Virus record (IMG/VR): IMGVR_UViG_3300028361_000012
Span: 62,001 to 126,000 of that record
Direction: 5' to 3' (one strand)
Length of the DNA stretch: 64,000 nt
Origin: a virus
Shown piece after piece: positions 49,292 to 56,822 of this stretch (its first letter is position 1; each line of letters opens with the position of its first letter). The notes below the pieces were generated by a model, which was not told the origin of the DNA, ran no database searches, and saw nothing but the letters and a program-made list of their open reading frames with translations. A program made the position numbers and the translations under genes.

Positions 49292-49972
49292 ATGAAATGG
49301 AGCAAAGAAGAGTTTGAAAAAGCTAAAAAGCTTGTTATAGATGGGTTTAGATTTCATCATATAGCTGAAGAATTAAATAGGAGTGTTGATTCTGTTAGGA
49401 ATAAAATGAATAAATCTGGAGTTAAATTTTCAGAACATAATTCAAGTAGTGAGGATAGGAGTTGTTTAGAGTGTAAATGTGGGTTTGAAGTTAATAAGTC
49501 TAATCCAAAAAAGTTTTGTTGCAAATCATGTGGGGTGAGTTATAACAATAGAAAAAGAAAAAAGTTTAATAATTGTACAAACTGTAAAGAGCAGATAGAT
49601 GGAAATAAGAAATATTGTAATAATAAGTGTCAACAAGAATTTCAAAGAAAAGAGATTTTTGATAAAATAGAAAAAGGAGAATATACTACTGAGCATACCA
49701 AAATTTATAAGACTTATCTTATATCTATACATGGAGAAAAATGCATGGAGTGCGGATGGAAAGAGGTAAATAAATATTCAGGTAAAATACCGCTGGAGTT
49801 GCATCATGTAGATTGTAATCCAGATAATAATAAAGTAGATAATTTGCAGATTTTATGCCCAAATCATCATGCATTAACTAAAAGTTGGAAAGCTATATCA
49901 GAAGGGGATGGTAGGTATAGTAGAAGAAGAAAGAGAAGAAGAAAAAATTATAAAGAAGGAAAATCTTGGTAA
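49292..49972 (+). CDS. HTH/zinc-finger HNH homing endonuclease
   Basis: 226 aa. N-terminal SANT/HTH-like part (FRFHHIAEELNRSVDSVRNK), three zinc pairs (CLECKCGF, CCKSCGVSY, CTNCKEQID), then HNH (CMECGWKE ... LELHHVDCNPDNNKVDNLQI, LCPNHHAL). ACTATTTATTATAAA lies upstream. Inside a tRNA island. Confidence 0.88.
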   Translation: MKWSKEEFEKAKKLVIDGFRFHHIAEELNRSVDSVRNKMNKSGVKFSEHNSSSEDRSCLECKCGFEVNKSNPKKFCCKSCGVSYNNRKRKKFNNCTNCKEQIDGNKKYCNNKCQQEFQRKEIFDKIEKGEYTTEHTKIYKTYLISIHGEKCMECGWKEVNKYSGKIPLELHHVDCNPDNNKVDNLQILCPNHHALTKSWKAISEGDGRYSRRRKRRRKNYKEGKSW

Positions 49973-49978
49973 TAAAAT

Positions 49979-50051
49979 GCTGGAGGAGCACGATTGGTTG
50001 TGCGACTGTTTTGTAAGCAGTAGGCTGTGGGTTCGAGACCCATCTCCAGCT
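49979..50051 (+). tRNA. tRNA-Thr(TGT)
   Basis: Acceptor GCTGGAG/CTCCAGC, anticodon arm ACTGT-TTTGTAA-GCAGT. Confidence 0.85.
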
Positions 50052-50069
50052 CAAGAAAAATAATAATAT

Positions 50070-50142
50070 GCTGTTGTAGCTCAGTTGGTAGAGCACTTCA
50101 CTTGTAATGAAGATGTCGCAGGTTCGACCCCTGTCAACAGCT
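50070..50142 (+). tRNA. tRNA-Thr(TGT)
   Basis: Acceptor GCTGTTG/CAACAGC, anticodon arm CTTCA-CTTGTAA-TGAAG, consensus D- and T-arms. Confidence 0.92.
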
Positions 50143-50243
50143 CAAAAAAGAAAGAAAATGAAATATAAAAAGATGAAATATAAGAAACGTTAAGAGGCTT
50201 GCTCAAGCAATAGAGTTGCAGGCCTTGATAATAAACATATTCT

Positions 50244-50315
50244 GGACCCAAAGCATTAGTGGTGATGCTATAGACTCTTAATCTATGGAACCGAGTTCGA
50301 CTCTCGGTGGGTTCA
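50244..50315 (+). tRNA. tRNA-Lys(CTT)
   Basis: Acceptor GGACCCA/TGGGTTC, anticodon arm TAGA-CTCTTAA-TCTA, T-arm CCGAG-TTCGACT-CTCGG. The 100 nt before it (50143-50243) hold nothing I recognise. Confidence 0.85.
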
Positions 50316-50331
50316 CGAAAGAATTAAAAAC

Positions 50332-50404
50332 CTCCTCGTAGCTTAACAGGGGAAGCCTTCGACTTTTAATCGAAAGAGAATAGGTTCAAGTCCTATCGGG
50401 GAGA
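50332..50404 (+). tRNA. tRNA-Lys(TTT)
   Basis: Acceptor CTCCTCG/CGGGGAG, anticodon arm TTCGA-CTTTTAA-TCGAA. Confidence 0.88.
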
Positions 50405-50490
50405 CTAATTTAAAGTAAAAGTTCGAATTAATTTAACAAAAAATCGAACTTTTACTTTTTTCATAATATTTATAATAAAAAACAAATATT

Positions 50491-51261
50491 ATGTCAAGTC
50501 AGTGGTTAAGAATTAGTGAAAAAAAGGAGTTATATAATTTAGAAGAAAGAAAAAAACGTGAAGAATATATTTTAAGTAAAAATTTTGATGATTTATCTTG
50601 GGATATGATTAGAGAATATATTATATATGAAAATAAAAGAACTTGTAAAAAATGTAAATTAAATAAATGGCAAGGGTGTAATATACCTTTGGAAATTAAT
50701 CACATTGATGGGGATAATACAAATAATAAAAAAACAAACCTTGAGTGTCTATGTCCAAACTGCCATGGTTTAACAAGTAATTGGAGGGGTAGAAATAAAA
50801 TAAAAAAAGAAAAAATTAGTAATGAAAAATTATTAGAATATTTGTTGATTAATGACTGGAATATGAGAAAGTCATTAATACAAACTGGATTAACCCCTAA
50901 AGGTGGTAATTATAAAAGATGTCATAAAATAAAAAGAGAATATGAAAAACTTGGAAAGGTAATTAGTGAAATAAATATTTTACCAAAAATAAATAAAGAA
51001 GAATTTGTGTTGGTATTTTCGAAATTTAAAAGTGATTTAGAATTATCTAAACACTTAGGGGTTTCATTGGGTGTAATTAAAAAGTGGTGCAAAGAATATA
51101 ATTGTAAAAGAAAAAGCAGAATACCAAACAAAATGGTTCTATTGGATGATTTTAAAAAATTTAAATATTTTACAAGGGTTGGAAATAAGTATGCAGTTTC
51201 TGATAATACAGTTAGAAAATGGTGTTTAAAATATAATATTTTAGATGAAGTAAAGAATTAA
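50491..51261 (+). CDS. HNH homing endonuclease with C-terminal HTH repeats
   Basis: 256 aa. HNH core CKKCKLNKWQG...PLEINHIDGDNTNNKKTNLE is cut to EINHIDGDNTNNKKTNLE, with CLCPNCHGLT following. Two C-terminal HTH-like repeats (DLELSKHLGVSLGVIKKWCK and VGNKYAVSDNTVRKWCLKYN) would bind DNA. Follows tRNA-Lys(TTT). Confidence 0.85.
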   Translation: MSSQWLRISEKKELYNLEERKKREEYILSKNFDDLSWDMIREYIIYENKRTCKKCKLNKWQGCNIPLEINHIDGDNTNNKKTNLECLCPNCHGLTSNWRGRNKIKKEKISNEKLLEYLLINDWNMRKSLIQTGLTPKGGNYKRCHKIKREYEKLGKVISEINILPKINKEEFVLVFSKFKSDLELSKHLGVSLGVIKKWCKEYNCKRKSRIPNKMVLLDDFKKFKYFTRVGNKYAVSDNTVRKWCLKYNILDEVKN

Positions 51262-51268
51262 TAGAGCA

Positions 51269-51505
51269 ATGGAAGAGTATATTTTATTTAGTATTTGCAC
51301 TACATGGAGGCAATCACACAAGTGGGAAGTAGTTGGCGGGCTTGTTGATTTTGATGGAGACATGATAACGCCAAGCGAGGCGCTTGAAAGATTTTTGGTA
51401 GAGTATCCAATGTTCAAAGTGTTAAGAGCGGATATTAGCAAAAGAATACCAGTTCAAAATGGAGTTTATTCCTATACTTGGATTGAAATAGAAAGACTCT
51501 TCTAA
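51269..51505 (+). CDS. Hypothetical protein, 78 aa
   Basis: MEEYILFSICTTWRQSHKWE then a mixed small domain. Not recognised. It lies between an endonuclease and tRNA-Ile. Confidence 0.6.
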   Translation: MEEYILFSICTTWRQSHKWEVVGGLVDFDGDMITPSEALERFLVEYPMFKVLRADISKRIPVQNGVYSYTWIEIERLF

Positions 51506-51517
51506 AGAGTTTTTATA

Positions 51518-51598
51518 GTGACGGGGCTGGATGGTTTAGGCACCACGCTGATAACGTGGGTACGTAAGTACAAAGTGGGTTCAATTCCCACCGTCACT
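51518..51598 (+). tRNA. tRNA-Ile(GAT)
   Basis: Acceptor GTGACGG/CCGTCAC, anticodon arm CACG-CTGATAA-CGTG. The variable region is long (GTACGTAAGTAC hairpin), unusual for Ile. Confidence 0.75.
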
Positions 51599-51644
51599 AC
51601 TACTTAAGTAGCTCGGAAATCGACTTAAGGCGATTGAAGAGTTC

Positions 51645-51712
51645 GGTGTATAGCTCAGTTGATTAGAGCACCTGTAATTCAGGGGGTCGGGGGTTTGAGT
51701 CCCTCTACACCA
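51645..51712 (+). tRNA. tRNA with shortened anticodon arm
   Basis: GGTGTA/TACACC acceptor, normal D-arm, T-arm GGGGG-TTTGAGT-CCCTC. The anticodon arm is about 4 nt short (CCTG-TAATT-CAGG), so the anticodon cannot be assigned and it may be a pseudogene. Confidence 0.5.
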
Positions 51713-51718
51713 ACAAAA

Positions 51719-51816
51719 GGGCAATTAGATTAATTGGTAAATCGGTGAAGGCTATGAAGTGCAACCACACAGGATAGCGCAAACTGGAGATACGAGTTCG
51801 ATTCTCGTATTGTCCA
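51719..51816 (+). tRNA. tRNA-like gene with an insert, 98 nt
   Basis: Acceptor GGGCAAT/ATTGTCC, D-arm GATT/AATC-like, T-arm ACGAG-TTCGATT-CTCGT. A GCTAT/ATAGC hairpin with an 18-nt loop takes the anticodon arm position. Isotype not assigned. Confidence 0.5.
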
Positions 51817-51857
51817 CAAAAAAATAAATAAAATGGAAAGTGAAATAGACATATGTA

Positions 51858-51936
51858 TCGGGTTGTATCCCCTCAAGCTTATATCTTGTAGAAAGGGTAA
51901 TTGGTTACATGTGAGTTCGAATCTCACCTTCCCGAC
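51858..51936 (+). tRNA. tRNA-like gene, possibly Ile(TAT)
   Basis: TCGGG/CCCGA ends, CAAG-CTTATAT-CTTG hairpin (TAT after T33), T-arm GTGAG-TTCGAAT-CTCAC. The D-arm is short and a long variable region holds AATTGGTTA, a D-loop-like string in the wrong place. Confidence 0.45.
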
Positions 51937-51945
51937 AAAATTTAA

Positions 51946-52019
51946 GGGCCTCTAACACAATTGGTTAGTGTATTTCACTCATAATGAAAAGGTTATCAGT
52001 TCGAGTCTGATGGGGCCCA
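51946..52019 (+). tRNA. tRNA-Met(CAT)
   Basis: Acceptor GGGCCTC/GGGGCCC, anticodon arm TTTCA-CTCATAA-TGAAA, T-arm ATCAG-TTCGAGT-CTGAT. Elongator Met or Ile2. Confidence 0.83.
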
Positions 52020-52096
52020 CAATTAATAATATAAGTCCCTGCGTAAATAAAAGGTTATTAATTTGATATTAAATATTATTTTTATATATTTACAAT

Positions 52097-52372
52097 ATGA
52101 ATATATATTGGGAAGAACAAGAATATTCTGGTGAAAGAAAAAAGCCAGAAATTGATGAAGCAATTGATGTTGCAGATGTTAAAATATACACTCCACCACC
52201 AGTTGTTGGAGGATATGATATAACAGGAAGCAACCAAGTAGAAGGTTCAATCGTCTTCAACTATACAAAGAAGCCAAATTGGTTTCATAGAGCGTGTACC
52301 AGATTCTTCCTCGGATGGAAATGGAAAGATGCAAAAAAACAAGAAAAAAAGAGCGGATTGCTGCTTGGATAA
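52097..52372 (+). CDS. Hypothetical protein, 91 aa
   Basis: MNIYWEEQEYSGERKKPEID then PPPVVGGYDITGSNQVEGSI and a basic aromatic end (WFHRACTRFFLGWKWKD), perhaps an amphipathic membrane anchor. Not recognised. Confidence 0.6.
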   Translation: MNIYWEEQEYSGERKKPEIDEAIDVADVKIYTPPPVVGGYDITGSNQVEGSIVFNYTKKPNWFHRACTRFFLGWKWKDAKKQEKKSGLLLG

Positions 52373-52394
52373 AAAATAATATATTTATAAACAG

Positions 52395-52505
52395 ATGAAA
52401 ACTAACATGACATATTGGAGACCAACTTCGCAAGCGATTGATTGCGGCCTGGAAGGGGTATGTCCGTTTTGCAAAAAAAACGTTAGTTTGAGTGTTATGA
52501 AGTAG
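52395..52505 (+). CDS. Micro-protein with CPFC motif, 36 aa
   Basis: MKTNMTYWRPTSQAIDCGLE then GVCPFCKKNVSLSVMK, TAG. A single CxxC pair. Followed by a terminator at 52530, which supports TAG as the real stop. Confidence 0.45.
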   Translation: MKTNMTYWRPTSQAIDCGLEGVCPFCKKNVSLSVMK

Positions 52506-52529
52506 ATTTATAATAATAAAAGAAATTTT

Positions 52530-52567
52530 AAGCTCAAGCTATCTCGAATAGTTTGGGCTTTTTTTTA
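52530..52567 (+). terminator. Rho-independent terminator
   Basis: AAGCTCAAGCTAT/ATAGTTTGGGCTT with two mismatches and eight T. Confidence 0.8.
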
Positions 52568-52657
52568 TGCGCAAATTTAAAAACAAAAAACAAGTAATAA
52601 TGATGAATTAGACTGGAAAAAACTGACAACTTTTTAGGACTACTAAAAAAAGAAGAA

Positions 52658-53329
52658 ATGATGGAAGAAAGAGTATTTAAGAAATTTGGAGGTGAAATAA
52701 TTGCTGACCTTGGTGAGTACGTTAGAGGACACATTGAGAAATTTCCAGGAGAAACTGTTTACATTGGATGCGACTCTGATGTAAGAAGAAATGGTAGAAA
52801 AATTATGTATGCAGATGTTGTAGCGTTTTACGATAACGACAGAAATGACGGTGTACACTACATTTTCAATAGAGAGCTTATTTCTGGTAACCAAGTTAAA
52901 TTCAGCAAGACTGGAAACAAAGTTAAAGACAAAGAGCTTCACAGAAAGAATTTGACTTCATCTATTTTCCAAAGAATCTGGCATGAAACCGAAAGGCTTT
53001 TCGAACTTGGAGAATACTTTGAGAGAGAGCTTGAAGGGAAGTACAAGAGGATGACACCAGAAGAAGCTGTTGCTAAAGGTTACAAGTCAAACCAAACCAA
53101 GTTAGTTGATATTGATATTGACATTAACCCAGATGCTGGTTGGACTTCTTGGCAAAAAGAACTTATCAGAGCAGGTAAGTCTCCAGGTATTCCAAAGAAC
53201 AGGTCCCACATTGTTTATGCTGCTGCAAAAGCGCATCTTGAGGGATTAGGATACAGAGTAAGGTTTAAGCCTAACTCTTGGGCTGCAACTTGTGCAGCTG
53301 ATATAATCTGTAAAGGTGGAAGGTCTTAA
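52658..53329 (+). CDS. DUF458/YkuK-like RNase H-fold protein
   Basis: 223 aa. TVYIGCDSDVRRNGRKIMYA gives the first strand with a catalytic-type Asp, DIDIDINPDAGWTSWQKEL the second, and FKPNSWAATCAADIICKGGR the third with the last Asp. These match the RNase H-like family typified by YkuK, whose substrate is not established. A second possible start is one codon in. Possibly involved in nucleic-acid processing. Confidence 0.72.
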   Translation: MMEERVFKKFGGEIIADLGEYVRGHIEKFPGETVYIGCDSDVRRNGRKIMYADVVAFYDNDRNDGVHYIFNRELISGNQVKFSKTGNKVKDKELHRKNLTSSIFQRIWHETERLFELGEYFERELEGKYKRMTPEEAVAKGYKSNQTKLVDIDIDINPDAGWTSWQKELIRAGKSPGIPKNRSHIVYAAAKAHLEGLGYRVRFKPNSWAATCAADIICKGGRS

Positions 53330-53347
53330 TTGACTTTCCCCTTTATA

Positions 53348-53434
53348 AGGTCGGGTGGTTCGAGTGATTGAAGACGACAGACTGCAAATCTGTAGGCGCA
53401 AGCCCATCGGGGGTTTGAATCCCTCCCTGACCTC
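53348..53434 (+). tRNA. tRNA-Cys(GCA)
   Basis: Acceptor AGGTCGG/CTGACCT, anticodon arm CAGA-CTGCAAA-TCTG, extended variable arm (GGCGCAAGCC), T-arm GGGGG-TTTGAAT-CCCTC. Confidence 0.78.
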
Positions 53435-53446
53435 AATAAAATATAA

Positions 53447-53518
53447 GACAGCGTGGCCGATTGATAAGGTACGCACCTGCAAAGTGTGGTTATAAGGGTT
53501 TGAATCCCTTCGCTGTCT
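53447..53518 (+). tRNA. tRNA-Cys(GCA)
   Basis: Acceptor GACAGCG/CGCTGTC, anticodon arm GCAC-CTGCAAA-GTGT, T-arm AAGGG-TTTGAAT-CCCTT. Confidence 0.8.
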
Positions 53519-53573
53519 CAAAATCATACTGGCTCGAAATCTTGTTTTTGCTTTTTTTATCATATTTATTAAT

Positions 53574-54380
53574 ATGAGATGGAGTAAAAATTTGGATGAA
53601 GAGTTAAGGAAATTAATTCTTATTGGTAAAAAACATGAAGATATTGCTCAAGTTATAGGGGTCACTAAAAGTAGTGTTAGAAATAGGTGTTATAGATTAG
53701 GGTTGAATATCATTAATCATAAAGAATATAGTTGTAATAACTGCGGTGTAAGTTTTTTTGATTTAATTAAATCAAAAAGAAAATTCTGTTCAAGTTCTTG
53801 TTCTGCTTCATTTAATAATTTTGGAAGTACTCATAGTAATGAAACTAAAAAAAAGATAGGAGAAAGTCTTTTTGGGCATGTAGTAAGTGATGAAACAATA
53901 AAAAAGAATAGTGGAGAAAATAATTCAAGATGGAAAGGTGGAATTAGTATAGAAAAAAGAACCAAAAAAGTGAATGGAAAAAAGAAGTGTAGATATTGTG
54001 ATGAATTTAAAGTATCCAAGAAGCATAAGTTGATTTGTGACGATTGTAGGATGGAATATTACGAGGCTTATCGGCCTGCGTGTGAGTTTAAGTTTGATGT
54101 TAGAGATTTTAAAGAAGAATTTAATTTCACATTGATTGAACAACATGGTTGGTACAGCCCATCAAATAAAGGAAATAATATTAACGGGGTCAGTAGAGAC
54201 CATTCGTATAGTGTAAGAGATGGTTTTATTAATAAGGTTGCTCCAGAGATAATAGCTCACCCAGCAAACTGCGGGTTGATGAAACATAGTGATAATAATG
54301 TCAAGAACTACGATAGTTCAATAACGTTAGAAGAATTGAAAGAGAAAATTAGGGAGTGGGATGAAAATTATACAATCTGA
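53574..54380 (+). CDS. HTH/zinc-finger HNH-like homing endonuclease
   Basis: 268 aa. N-terminal HTH (HEDIAQVIGVTKSSVRNRCY), zinc pair (CNNCGVSFF...CSSSCSASF), NUMOD3-like repeat (SNETKKKIGESLFGH), second zinc finger (CRYCDEFK...CDDC), then a nuclease core (GVSRDHSYSVRDGF ... HPANCGLMKHSDNNVKN) typical of one HNH subgroup. It lies directly after the Cys tRNA genes. Confidence 0.82.
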   Translation: MRWSKNLDEELRKLILIGKKHEDIAQVIGVTKSSVRNRCYRLGLNIINHKEYSCNNCGVSFFDLIKSKRKFCSSSCSASFNNFGSTHSNETKKKIGESLFGHVVSDETIKKNSGENNSRWKGGISIEKRTKKVNGKKKCRYCDEFKVSKKHKLICDDCRMEYYEAYRPACEFKFDVRDFKEEFNFTLIEQHGWYSPSNKGNNINGVSRDHSYSVRDGFINKVAPEIIAHPANCGLMKHSDNNVKNYDSSITLEELKEKIREWDENYTI

Positions 54381-54391
54381 CCGCTATCTCT

Positions 54392-54420
54392 GAAACATTT
54401 TTAATTATTTTACGTATAAA
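54392..54420 (+). promoter_or_regulatory. Phage promoter motif GAAACATTTTT...TTTTACGTATAA
   Basis: Six bases before the next ATG; one of the recurrent two-part motifs. Confidence 0.55.
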
Positions 54421-54425
54421 GTAGA

Positions 54426-54695
54426 ATGAAAGATTGTTTTAGACATTTTGTAAGAATTCAATACCCAGGTGTTGAGTTGAGTAATGATGGTCTCGATGAA
54501 ATGTGGCCTGAGTTTGATAAGTATTTGAGAAAAATAGTGGGTGATGAAAAAGCTGAAAGTTGGTATCCTAAATCTCCGATGGATGTGATACTTGCTTCAG
54601 AGCATCCATTTAAAATGTTTGGTTATGAACCCGCTTTGGTGTTGCATTTTGGAAACTTTGTGGAAGAGATGCAGAAAAATGCTTCTGAAGATTAA
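54426..54695 (+). CDS. Hypothetical protein, 89 aa
   Basis: MKDCFRHFVRIQYPGVELSN then an acidic helical protein. Not recognised. A strong promoter motif precedes it. Confidence 0.6.
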   Translation: MKDCFRHFVRIQYPGVELSNDGLDEMWPEFDKYLRKIVGDEKAESWYPKSPMDVILASEHPFKMFGYEPALVLHFGNFVEEMQKNASED

Positions 54696-54721
54696 GAACA
54701 TTTTTTGATTTACTGCGTATA

Positions 54722-54792
54722 ATGTCAATAACCCAACCACACATGCGGTGATGATTGGGTTTCTGAAGAAAAAAACATTATGAATAAAAAAG
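54722..54792 (+). promoter_or_regulatory. Conserved leader (copy 1)
   Basis: About 60 nt before the ATG shares CACACATnnGGTGATGATT and the run up to ATGAATAAAAAA with 55814-55884. AACCCAA/TTGGGTT can close a stem around it. A promoter motif (54696) lies just upstream. Confidence 0.5.
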
Positions 54793-55808
54793 AATTTTGC
54801 AAGGAATACAATTTAACTGAAGAGCAGTTTACTGGTGAAGTTAAAATAAATGGAACTTTGGACTTGGACAGCTTGACTTCGATTCCAGAGGGATTTAACC
54901 CAACCGTTGGAGGAAGTTTGTACTTGGACAGCTTGACTTCGATTCCAGAGGGATTTAACCCAACCGTTGGAGGAAGTTTGTACTTGAACAGGTTGACCTC
55001 GATTCCAGAGGGATTTAACCCAACCGTTGGAGGATATTTGTACTTGAACAGGTTGACTTCGATTCCAGAGGGATTTAACCCAACTGTTGGAGAAGGTTTG
55101 TACTTGAACAGGTTGACTTCGATTCCAGAGGGATTTAACCCAACTGTTGGAGAAGGTTTGTACTTGAACAGGTTGACTTCGATTCCAGAGGGATTTAACC
55201 CAACCGTTGGAGGATATTTGGACTTGAGCGGTTTGACCTCGATTCCACAGGGATTTAACCCAACCGTTGGAGGAACTTTGGACTTGAACAGTTTGACTTC
55301 GATTCCAGAGGGATTTAACCCAACCGTTGGAGGAAGTTTGCACTTGGGAGGTTTGACTTGTGATTTCACGAAATTGGTTGGGCCAGTTATGTGGGGCGAT
55401 AAATATATAAAGGCAGATGGTATATTTACAGAGATTATTTCTGTGAGAGGCGGTGTTTTCAGAGTTAAGAAGTTATGTGAAGAGAAGGTTTTTTATTTGG
55501 TTACAAATGGGGGTGGCAAATATGCTCATGGAGACTCTCTTTCTGAAGCCAGAGAGGATTTAATTTACAAGTTAAATTCTGATGTAAATAAAGATGATTT
55601 TAAAGGCTTAAAACTAACAGATGAGTTAAGTTTTGAGCAAGCAATTTCTTGTTATCGAGCTATAACTGGAGCCTGCGGTTTTGGTGTTAAAGGCTTTGTT
55701 GAGAGAGAGAAAATAAATAAGAAAGAAAAATATTCAGTTAAAGAAATAATTAATTTAACCAAAGGAGAGTTCGGAAGTAAAGCTCTTCAAGAATTTTTGA
55801 TTAAATAA
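54780..55808 (+). CDS. Tandem-repeat protein (LTSIPEGFNPTVGG repeats)
   Basis: 342 aa. An N-terminal 24 residues are followed by about eight 20-residue repeats (LTSIPEGFNPTVGGSLYLNR type; residues about 25-195) encoded by nearly identical 60-bp DNA units, which would stack as an LRR-like or beta-solenoid rod. The C-terminal 140 residues are a separate globular domain (GVFRVKKLCEEKVFYLVTNG). The very similar DNA repeats imply recent expansion or gene conversion. It might be a binding or spacer protein; the role is unknown. Confidence 0.78.
   Translation: MNKKEFCKEYNLTEEQFTGEVKINGTLDLDSLTSIPEGFNPTVGGSLYLDSLTSIPEGFNPTVGGSLYLNRLTSIPEGFNPTVGGYLYLNRLTSIPEGFNPTVGEGLYLNRLTSIPEGFNPTVGEGLYLNRLTSIPEGFNPTVGGYLDLSGLTSIPQGFNPTVGGTLDLNSLTSIPEGFNPTVGGSLHLGGLTCDFTKLVGPVMWGDKYIKADGIFTEIISVRGGVFRVKKLCEEKVFYLVTNGGGKYAHGDSLSEAREDLIYKLNSDVNKDDFKGLKLTDELSFEQAISCYRAITGACGFGVKGFVEREKINKKEKYSVKEIINLTKGEFGSKALQEFLIK
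54853..55352 (+). repeat. 60-bp tandem repeats inside the gene
   Basis: Eight-plus units sharing TTGACTTCGATTCCAGAGGG and TTTAACCCAACCGTTGGAGG, each exactly 60 bp, with a few substitutions per unit. Two neighbouring units (55081-55200) are almost identical. Confidence 0.95.
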
Positions 55809-55813
55809 AAAGC

Positions 55814-55884
55814 TCTGCTAATTCCAGTCACACATAAGGTGATGATTTGGTTTCCGCAGACAAAAAACATTATGAATAAAAAAA
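55814..55884 (+). promoter_or_regulatory. Conserved leader (copy 2)
   Basis: Same block as at 54722: CACACATAAGGTGATGATTT, then GGTTTC, then AAAAAACATT before ATGAATAAAAAA. It precedes the next gene. Confidence 0.5.
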
Positions 55885-56237
55885 AATTTTGTAATACTTT
55901 AGTCAGAGAAGAAAGTGATGGCACAAAAGTATATAAGGATAAAAAGAAGTTTCACTCTCTTGACGAGGCTATTGAGGCTTGTAAAAAATTAAATGCGCAA
56001 GCTCATAGGATTAGCAAGGTTGTATCTTACAAGTGTAAGTGTTGTCACAAGTACCACATTGGTAGAAATGGCAAAACCATAACCGACAAGTACAGAGACA
56101 AGCTTAATGTGAAGCAGCATGTGCCAACTCCAGAGGAAATTGCAATAAGAAAAAGAAGAGAGAGAGCTCTTGATATTGAAAATGCAAACTTCAAAGTGGT
56201 TGGCAAAATTGACCTAAGTAAAATACCAAAAAAATAA
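55872..56237 (+). CDS. Small zinc-finger protein, 121 aa
   Basis: Starts at ATG 55872 in the conserved leader context. SYKCKCCHKYHIGRNGKTIT forms a CxC-CxxxxH zinc site like those of phage DNA-binding proteins; the rest is basic. Function unknown. Confidence 0.65.
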   Translation: MNKKKFCNTLVREESDGTKVYKDKKKFHSLDEAIEACKKLNAQAHRISKVVSYKCKCCHKYHIGRNGKTITDKYRDKLNVKQHVPTPEEIAIRKRRERALDIENANFKVVGKIDLSKIPKK

Positions 56238-56240
56238 ATT

Positions 56241-56534
56241 ATGAATTCGAAAGCATTAGAGTTATACCTTTATATGCATAGCACAGAACCAGTAATTAAG
56301 TGGCTGGAAAGTGAAAAAGTTCAAACAAAAAAACAAGCACTTGAAAGGCTTAGGCCTCTTGTGCAGAGTAATATTATCTCTGCAGTTTCTATGGGAGCAG
56401 GAAGTCTTGCAGGAACCGCTGGTGCAGTAAAGAAGATTGTGGAGCATTTCCCAGAAACAATTCCAATGGATACAAAGATAGAGTATTCACAAGTAGACCT
56501 TAAGAGGGCGTTTGAAGATGGGAAAACTTTATAG
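56241..56534 (+). CDS. Hypothetical protein, 97 aa
   Basis: MNSKALELYLYMHSTEPVIK then a small Gly/Ala-rich stretch (AVSMGAGSLAGTAGAVKKIV). Not recognised. It stops at TAG followed at once by TGA. Confidence 0.6.
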   Translation: MNSKALELYLYMHSTEPVIKWLESEKVQTKKQALERLRPLVQSNIISAVSMGAGSLAGTAGAVKKIVEHFPETIPMDTKIEYSQVDLKRAFEDGKTL

Positions 56535-56613
56535 TGATGATGAGTTAGAATTAGAAACAAAAGGTAGAGAAACAGCTTTTGAATGTTGGTTTGAAGATGT
56601 GTTTGAGAAATGA
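56518..56613 (+). CDS. Micro-protein, 31 aa
   Basis: MGKLYSDDELELETKGRETA then FECWFEDVFEK, TGA. It overlaps the end of the previous gene and the start of the next (ATGA), giving a tightly coupled trio. Confidence 0.5.
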   Translation: MGKLYSDDELELETKGRETAFECWFEDVFEK

Positions 56614-56819
56614 GAAAACAAATTAGGCTAAGAAAATTGTTAGTTCAATATATAAAACTACAGAATTATTGGCAAGAAAAATCAGATTACTATTTTAGTA
56701 ATAATTCTTATTATCTTTTAGATTATGAAATAGAAGATAAGTATGAGCCTCTGTTTAATGAGGCTTGTGAAAATAAAAATATTTTCCCTATTAAAGTAGA
56801 GGATTTGAAAAAAAATTAA
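56610..56819 (+). CDS. Hypothetical protein, 69 aa
   Basis: MRKQIRLRKLLVQYIKLQNY then an acidic end. Not recognised. It ends three bases before RtcB. Confidence 0.55.
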   Translation: MRKQIRLRKLLVQYIKLQNYWQEKSDYYFSNNSYYLLDYEIEDKYEPLFNEACENKNIFPIKVEDLKKN

Positions 56820-56822
56820 AGT

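Noticed and set aside
50143-50243. tRNA or small RNA between Thr and Lys tRNAs
   Set aside because: No acceptor pairing or T-arm; nothing identified.
54853-55352. CRISPR array
   Set aside because: Units are contiguous 60-bp coding repeats with no unique spacers and no cas genes.
54725-55369. Long minus-strand reading frames (214 and 176 codons) opposite the repeat gene
   Set aside because: They mirror the 60-bp repeat in antisense, have no start context, and the plus-strand product is a sensible repeat protein with a separate C-terminal domain.
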